From Saccoglossus kowalevskii (lineage: Eukaryota; Hemichordata; Enteropneusta; Harrimaniidae): a DNA stretch of 11,884 nucleotides. The notes beneath the pieces were generated by a model. It had not been told where the DNA came from, did not search any database, and was given only the letters and a program-made list of their open reading frames with translations. Below, in pieces: positions 7,907-11,884 of this stretch. Numbering within the stretch: position 1 is the first letter of the stretch; each line of letters opens with the position of its first letter. Location of the stretch: NCBI RefSeq assembly GCF_000003605.2, contig NW_003123426.1:141101-152984 (forward strand), given 5' to 3'. Position numbers and translations under genes: made by a program.

Positions 7907-7997
7907 TACCACAGGGAGCCCAAGAAGTATAAAACTATAATCAACTGTACGCAGTCTCTGTGAGCAGTTGATTATAGTTCCTGGGCTCCCTGTGGTA
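7907..7997. other. Strong two-arm hairpin of ~90 nt
   Basis: TACCACAGGGAGCCCA (7907-7922) pairs perfectly with 7982-7997. Inside it, AACTATAATCAACTG (7933-7947) pairs perfectly with 7965-7979. The spacers between the two arms are 10 and 2 nt, giving an asymmetric bulge, and the 17-nt loop can itself fold through CGCAG/CTGTG. ACGATGTA (7901-7908) recurs as its complement at 8027-8034. Thirty-one exact pairs in the two main arms are far beyond chance. It could be a MITE-like or inverted-duplication product, or the template of a structured RNA such as a microRNA precursor. Transcription cannot be judged. Confidence 0.8.
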
Positions 7998-8106
7998 GTA
8001 CTTCAAGACGAAAATATTAGTATAAATACATCGTCCATGCAGCTAACAAAAATTATATTTATTTCTCTTCAGTGTTAAGAGTCAGACTACATATTGATAA
8101 TCTGTA

Positions 8107-8129
8107 TAGATAGATAGGTAGATAGATAA
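8107..8129 (-). repeat. (TATC)n 3' tail of LINE
   Basis: GATA-type tetranucleotide units on the + strand, read as TATC/TACC on the minus strand, directly follow CAAATAAATT of the minus-strand LINE 3' UTR. Several LINE clades end in such microsatellites in place of poly(A), so this marks the 3' end of that insertion. Confidence 0.7.
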
Positions 8130-8210
8130 TTTATTTGACACAAAACTTTGTATCTACAATACATTGTCCATGGTCATGAAACTAAACTATTAACAAAACA
8201 TTAAAAAACA

Positions 8211-8231
8211 CAACAACAACAACAACAACAA
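8211..8231. repeat. (CAA)n microsatellite
   Basis: Seven CAA units lie within the 3' UTR of the minus-strand LINE, just after its ORF2 stop. Confidence 0.9.
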
Positions 8232-8241
8232 GAAAAAAGTT

Positions 8242-9103
8242 TCAGAAATAATTCAAAATAGAATGAATAAACTTGGCAAGACTATTGGCAATGAAGCTAT
8301 CTTTTGTTCCAAGCAATTGCTCAATACCTTGGCTTGAGAGCTCGCTATTAGTGGAGTCATAACAGACAATTTCTTTATTGAAAACAGCGCGAGCTTTTGA
8401 AATTTCACTGTTGTTAACAAAACATAACATGAACCAATAGCCTGCTTGTCACAAAGTGTACAAAGTCTTTCCTCTGGAGGTATTCCTTTATAACGCAGCC
8501 TTTCAATTGGTAATGAATGGACAGAAATTCTAAACTTAGTAAAGCTGACTCTGTGTTTTAAGTTTTTTACCTGCTCCAAGAATGGTTCAAATTCATACGT
8601 ATTTTAAATTTATTGTAGGTCCGTAATTTATTATTTTCAGGTTTATTAATAGTTGGCAACCGGACTTTGTTTTGGTAAATCTGTTTTATAATAGTTTTGA
8701 ATTCCTTTGAGTCATTTGAATCATCACTAATTTTAGTTATATATACGAGTAGTACCACTCGTAGTTTTGTCTACTGTGAATGCACAGTGCAGTAGGTGTT
8801 TCTTTTTCCAATTGATTTTATCCTTTCATAATAATCGAACATTTGGGTACATATGTCAATAACAATTGGGTACCTACCAAGTTCAGCTCTAGTAGCCAGG
8901 TTGCTTGCTTTTTAATTGACACCCAAAATTTGTTTGCAAAATCTGATGTGAAGTTGTTCAAAATTGGTCATATCATTGACAAGTTTTTCAATGAAATTTT
9001 CATTAGTAATTTCTGCTGATTGTTTTGATTTATGATTTATCTGTATATATTCATATACATCAGCCCATGGCCTGGGAAAATGTGTCTGTGTAACCTTGTT
9101 CAA
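8242..9103 (-). pseudogene. LINE ORF2 C-terminal region with frameshifts
   Basis: Segments follow the LINE order on the minus strand. First comes FEQLHIRFCKQILGVN (8912 upward), a stop, then KASNLATRAELGRYPIVID, a motif common after the reverse transcriptase of CR1-like elements. Next are KLRTYNKFKIRMNL and, after a frameshift near 8575, SFTKFRISVHSLPIE and GIPPEERLCTLC, the start of the C-terminal zinc-knuckle region. A second frameshift near 8430 leads to FVNNSEISKARAVFNKE and SFIANSLAKFIHSILNYF with a stop at 8242. At least two in-frame stops and two frameshifts make it a pseudogene. The assignment to LINE ORF2 is firm. The clade (CR1/Crack/Daphne-like) is inference. Confidence 0.85.
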
Positions 9104-9293
9104 GTACAGTTATTTTTAACCCAGATTATTAGCACTTGAGGGCATCATTTAACATCTGTCAAAATTAACCAAACGTTATTTAAATTTATCAATACTATTA
9201 TGTAAACAATTTGGTGCCTTACGTGAGAAAGTCAGAGGTTATGCAGATCAGTAGGCAAGACTAGTGCGTATAAACTGCTTGAAACTTCAATAA
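9104..9293. other. Gap between two head-to-head LINEs
   Basis: About 190 bp separate recognisable coding sequence of the two LINEs. It may include unrecognised 5' parts of either copy. No target duplication was identified. Confidence 0.4.
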
Positions 9294-9882
9294 ACAAATA
9301 TTACGAAAAAGCTTGTAGAATTTTATTTTATACCACCAAGATCTGAACTGTATTTCACCTTGACATTGAATGCACAAATAGATTGCTGGTTAGCATTATA
9401 TTCACTACCATTTATAACAACAATTGACACAAAATTGAGAACTTTTCAGTTTAAGATTTTACACAATATACAACAAATGTATTATTGGCGAAAATCAAAC
9501 CATGTCTTGTTGAATCTTCAAAGTGTTCCTTTTGTGGAGAACAGGATGAAACTTTGTTACATCTATTTTACAATTGTATTTTTATTAGGGAATTCTGGGA
9601 TGGTTTTTACATGCTGTGGGAAAGGAAAATGGGATTGATAAATACACTTAATCCCATACAGGTTATCCTTGGAGATGAAGATTTTTCCATTCTCTTATTA
9701 TTTGCAGCCAGATATTACATATACAGTGCAAGGTGTAAACAACAGAAGCCGGATTTAATGGCTTATAGAAAATGCATGCAAAATGTTCAAAGTATAGAAT
9801 TTCATATTGCATCAGAAAAAATAAATTAAAAGGACACCTTAAAAAATGGGGAAAATTTTCTGAAAGTTATGGGTTAGACTGA
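9294..9882 (+). pseudogene. L1/Tx1-type LINE ORF2 C-terminus with zf-RVT
   Basis: The frame starting at 9294 includes KLVEFYFIPPRSEL and then LYSLPFITTIDTKLRTFQFK and ILHNI, the typical region preceding the zinc-binding domain of L1/Tx1-like ORF2 proteins. Near 9482 the frame shifts, and the new frame gives CSFCGEQDETLLHLFYNC (from 9524) followed by REFWD. This is a C-x2-C-x8-H-x4-C knuckle matching the zf-RVT domain. A second frameshift near 9823 recovers the usual tail, KLKGHLKKWGKFSESYGLD, with a TGA at 9880-9882. Two single-frame breaks and loss of the reverse transcriptase make it inactive, but codons are otherwise well preserved, so insertion may be relatively recent. Confidence 0.88.
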
Positions 9883-10001
9883 TGTAATAAATGAACCTGA
9901 GGCCATTAAAGCAAGTTATAATTGGAACATATAAATGAGCAAGAAAATACTAGAAATGTAATCCTATTTTATTGTGTATTGTAATTCATATGAGATACCC
10001 C

Positions 10002-10007
10002 AATAAA
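10002..10007 (+). terminator. Polyadenylation signal of the + strand LINE
   Basis: AATAAA lies 15-20 bases before the terminal A-run, the expected distance for a processed transcript that was reverse transcribed. Confidence 0.7.
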
Positions 10008-10030
10008 ATATCATTAAAAACAAAAAAAAA

Positions 10031-10283
10031 GAATGTCAGATATTTACCAGCTTGAAAAAAATAAAACGTTTGCACAGTTCCATCAGCAACAGACAACATT
10101 CCATAATAATTAAAGGATAAGGGAGTACATTTTTTTTCAGTGCAAGAGAATTTGAGACGCAGACTTTTCATCTAACTGTGGCTTCATTTACATCATTTTA
10201 GGCGGTGTGCATGTGTATATTGTTTAAATAATACAGTGTACACACACACATACAAAAAAACAAAATTGTTGACATCAAACTTA
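10031..10283. other. AT-rich DNA, probable 3' flank
   Basis: This contains an (AC)n run at about 10239-10252. The minus strand has an open stretch with YYGMLSVADGTVQTFYFFQAG at about 10105-10043, followed by GTAAAT. That could be an exon ending in a donor, but no convincing acceptor or partner was found and it lies beyond the terminal exon described next. Confidence 0.35.
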
Positions 10284-10289
10284 TTTATT
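10284..10289 (-). terminator. Candidate polyadenylation signal, minus strand
   Basis: TTTATT on the + strand is AATAAA on the minus strand, about 160 bases beyond the stop codon of the exon at 10445-10566. Another AATAAA overlaps that stop codon itself. Confidence 0.35.
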
Positions 10290-10444
10290 TGTATTACAAT
10301 ACTACACAATAGTTAAAGAATATTCACTGATAGATTCTTCAACCTTCCTGTAGTAGTGTGTTAATTGATGTTTATCGTTTTATGGATATCCTTTAATTTT
10401 TAAAACGGATTTCTCTTTCATAATTTCTATAATCTCAGAAATAT

Positions 10445-10566
10445 TTATTTTTTTCTTATGAAGATTTTTGCTGGGTCCAGTGTTACTGTGTATGTTCCGG
10501 CAGGACAACTCCCTCCTACGTCACTGTGTACAGGTGGCCATGGAGGGTAGCCTGGTAGTGGATTAC
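10445..10566 (-). CDS. Candidate last coding exon of an unidentified gene
   Basis: On the minus strand a good acceptor (TTGTTATGTTGTGTTACAG, ending at 10567) is followed by an exon with two leading bases, then 39 codons and a TAA at 10445-10447. The peptide begins NPLPGYPPWPPVHSDVGG, continues SCPAGTYTVTLDPAK and ends IFIRKK. The proline/aromatic-rich start and higher G+C content contrast with the AT-rich surroundings, which supports real coding sequence. The phase implies an upstream exon ending after one base of a codon, which would give Gly if that base is G. No upstream exon was found to 11884, so it lies beyond the window or is unrecognised. I do not recognise the family. An AATAAA overlaps the stop. 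Confidence 0.5.
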
Positions 10567-10979
10567 CTGTAACACAACATAACAATATTTGTTATTGTGT
10601 ATACTACTGAAATTGTGGTGATATAATTATTGAAAGGGGAAGTTGATATTAGCAAAGAGTTGATTTTCACTTCATCATCTAGCTATCACAATCACACTTG
10701 ATCACATTTTTCATTATTGAGACAATTTAAATTTAATAACCATGTTATGTACAATGCCAAGTGATGTTTTAAACACATTGACAGTGCTTTACTAAGCACC
10801 ACATTCAGCTGCCCTGACCTAGTAGACATGGTACTTTCAACAAGTATAAACTATTACAAAATCAATTTTTAAGGTCAAATCACTGTCATGCTGTCAAATA
10901 AATTTTTAAATACATATATATGTAAGTTCGCAGGTAGGACCACAGGTCTAAGCAATCATCTTCAAATTAATTTCAGTGT
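10567..10979 (-). other. Probable intron of the minus-strand gene
   Basis: AT-rich sequence upstream of the terminal exon. A minus-strand open stretch of about 50 codons, STMSTRSGQLNVVLSKAL, at 10834-10681 has no recognisable similarity or splice sites. GTTCGCAGGTAGGACCACAG near 10926 is a locally GC-richer word of unknown origin. Confidence 0.4.
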
Positions 10980-11153
10980 CTTCATTCTCTATGTTTTTTT
11001 TTCTTTTGACAGATTTTACTTCAATTATCTATTATCATCTATATTTACAAGTTTTCAGTTGTTACACATTTTTTAGGTATGAACACTTTATTTTTATTCA
11101 AAACGAGTTTATGGATTCTGTAAGGGTGTTTGTCAATATCACTGCCACCATTA
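10980..11153. repeat. Direct repeat, copy A
   Basis: This shares with copy B the ordered words ATG plus T-run, CATCTATATTTACAAGTTTT, AGGTATGAACAC and ATCACTGCCACC. The two copies are offset by about 244-246 bp with many small differences, so this is an old tandem duplication. Confidence 0.7.
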
Positions 11154-11219
11154 TAAAAAAACCATATAATCACTATTTTTTACAGACTTTATTTCACAAC
11201 ATACACCTGAAAAATTGTA

Positions 11220-11398
11220 ACTTCTATTTCATTAATGTATTTTTTTTTCTATCAAAATATGCCATTACAATTACTTACTAACATCTATATTTACAAGTTT
11301 TTATATATATCAGGTATGAACACATATTTTATTCATTTTCATTAAAAATTCAAGTTTGCTAATTATTTATTGTTGGTTATCAACATCACTGCAACCAA
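11220..11398. repeat. Direct repeat, copy B
   Basis: The second copy of the block at 10980-11153, ending ATCACTGCAACCAAGG. Both copies keep the word AGGTATGAACAC after a T- or AT-rich run. Confidence 0.7.
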
Positions 11399-11454
11399 GG
11401 TAAAATCAAAGAAAGCTTAGAAAGAACTCCCGTGTGCTGAGAGTATTGAAGACA

Positions 11455-11884
11455 CATTAAAAATTAATTAAAAATTACTTGTACATGAGATATTGATGGA
11501 AAAGCTGAAAACTAATTATGTAAATTAGGTAACTAATATGAACAGAACAGAACAAAAAAATTATGAATTATTATGCTAATTAGAGAATTAATATGAACAA
11601 ATTTTAACCCAAAATTAATCAGGCCTGTCTATTGTTCTAGAGCATTTATGTACCAAATTTTATTCAAATGTGATGATCAGTAATTGAGATATCAGTGTTA
11701 ATTAATTATGTTAATTAGGAGATTAATAAGCATAAATATTTACCAAAAACTAATTGGGTTTCTGCATAGTTCTCTTTAAAAGTTTCATTAAAATCCAATT
11801 TGTGGTTCTTTATATATCAGTGGAACATTATGCAAATTAGGTAATTAATATCCAATTAAAACTAATCAGGTCTCTGCATAATCC
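11455..11884. repeat. AT-rich tandem array, ~120-135 bp units
   Basis: Units begin with ATTATGYWAATTAGG-like words at about 11515, 11570, 11705 and 11827. They then have ATTAATAT, an AAACTAATCAGG/AAACTAATTGGG block, CTGCATAGTT, a TTTCATTAAAATCCAATTT-like middle and an AGATATCAGTG end. Spacing is about 55 (a deleted unit), 135 and 122 bp. The array runs past the right edge. It resembles a minisatellite or a multimerised transposable element of the same ATGCAAATTAG family as 510-605 and 2508-2589. Confidence 0.75.

Larger units (their letters stand above)
8107..9103 (-). mobile_element. 5'-truncated LINE with (TATC)n tail
   Basis: About 1 kb of a non-LTR retrotransposon runs right to left: C-terminal ORF2 coding sequence (about 9103-8242), a 3' UTR with a (CAA)n tract on the + strand at 8211-8231, an AATAAA signal, and a tetranucleotide tail. 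The endonuclease and reverse transcriptase domains are absent, as is usual for 5'-truncated copies. Its orientation matches the reverse transcriptase relic at 3397-3442/6345-6415. The order of domains excludes a single copy, since C-terminal sequence here lies upstream of the palm motif there. Confidence 0.85.
9294..10030 (+). mobile_element. 5'-truncated L1/Tx1-type LINE with poly(A)
   Basis: The ORF2 fragment is followed by about 140 bp of AT-rich 3' UTR, an AATAAA at 10002-10007 and a run of nine A at 10022-10030. Together these mark a normal reverse-transcribed 3' end. The 5' boundary is placed where coding similarity begins; a target duplication flanking the A-run could not be matched upstream. 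Confidence 0.82.

Noticed and set aside
8242-9103. Single continuous LINE with the reverse transcriptase relic at 3397-6415
   Set aside because: The domain order is wrong for one minus-strand copy, since the C-terminal region lies upstream of the palm motif; two copies are required.
1-11884. tRNA, rRNA, CRISPR or bacterial-type signals
   Set aside because: No cloverleaf with A/B boxes, no rRNA-like core and no regularly spaced direct repeats with unique spacers were seen.

Overview
This is animal (metazoan) nuclear DNA. It is about two-thirds A+T by eye, no reading frame exceeds about 115 codons, and it carries several decayed non-LTR retrotransposons, a cut-and-paste transposon, microsatellites and splice-site-bounded open segments, but nothing like an operon. 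The mix of an L1/Tx1-like LINE, a second LINE with a (TATC)n tail, and an AT-rich repeat containing ATGCAAATTAG suggests a marine invertebrate. The species cannot be named from this window.

Layout. 1-300 is locally CpG-richer and has a YY1-like word. 500-1015 holds the extreme 3' end of a LINE on the + strand, then a GC-richer segment that may be a repeat. 1016-3396 is mostly featureless AT-rich DNA, with a small GC-richer island (2010-2175) and a second copy of an AT-rich module (2508-2589). 3443-6344 is a complete, non-autonomous DNA transposon of 2,902 bp. It has 406-bp inverted terminal arms, exact 8-bp termini (GGCTTAGT/ACTAAGCC) and an exact 9-bp target duplication GGGCTCAGG. It sits inside a reverse-transcriptase palm motif of an older minus-strand LINE, whose halves flank it at 3397-3442 and 6345-6415.

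6416-8100 is largely unique. It contains a candidate minus-strand coding exon (7334-7436), a possible terminal exon (6568-6623), an 18-bp palindrome and a strong ~90-nt imperfect hairpin (7907-7997). 8107-9103 is a 5'-truncated minus-strand LINE, and 9294-10030 a 5'-truncated + strand L1/Tx1-type LINE, lying head to head. At 10445-10566 a splice-acceptor-bounded open segment on the minus strand looks like the last coding exon of an unidentified host gene. 10980-11398 carries a diverged tandem duplication, and 11455-11884 an array of ~120-135-bp AT-rich units that runs off the window.

No complete host gene is visible. The best host-coding candidates are the minus-strand exons at 10445-10566 and 7334-7436; neither product is recognised. 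The most informative structure is the foldback/Mutator-like transposon nested in the LINE remnant, because the empty site can be inferred directly from the sequence.
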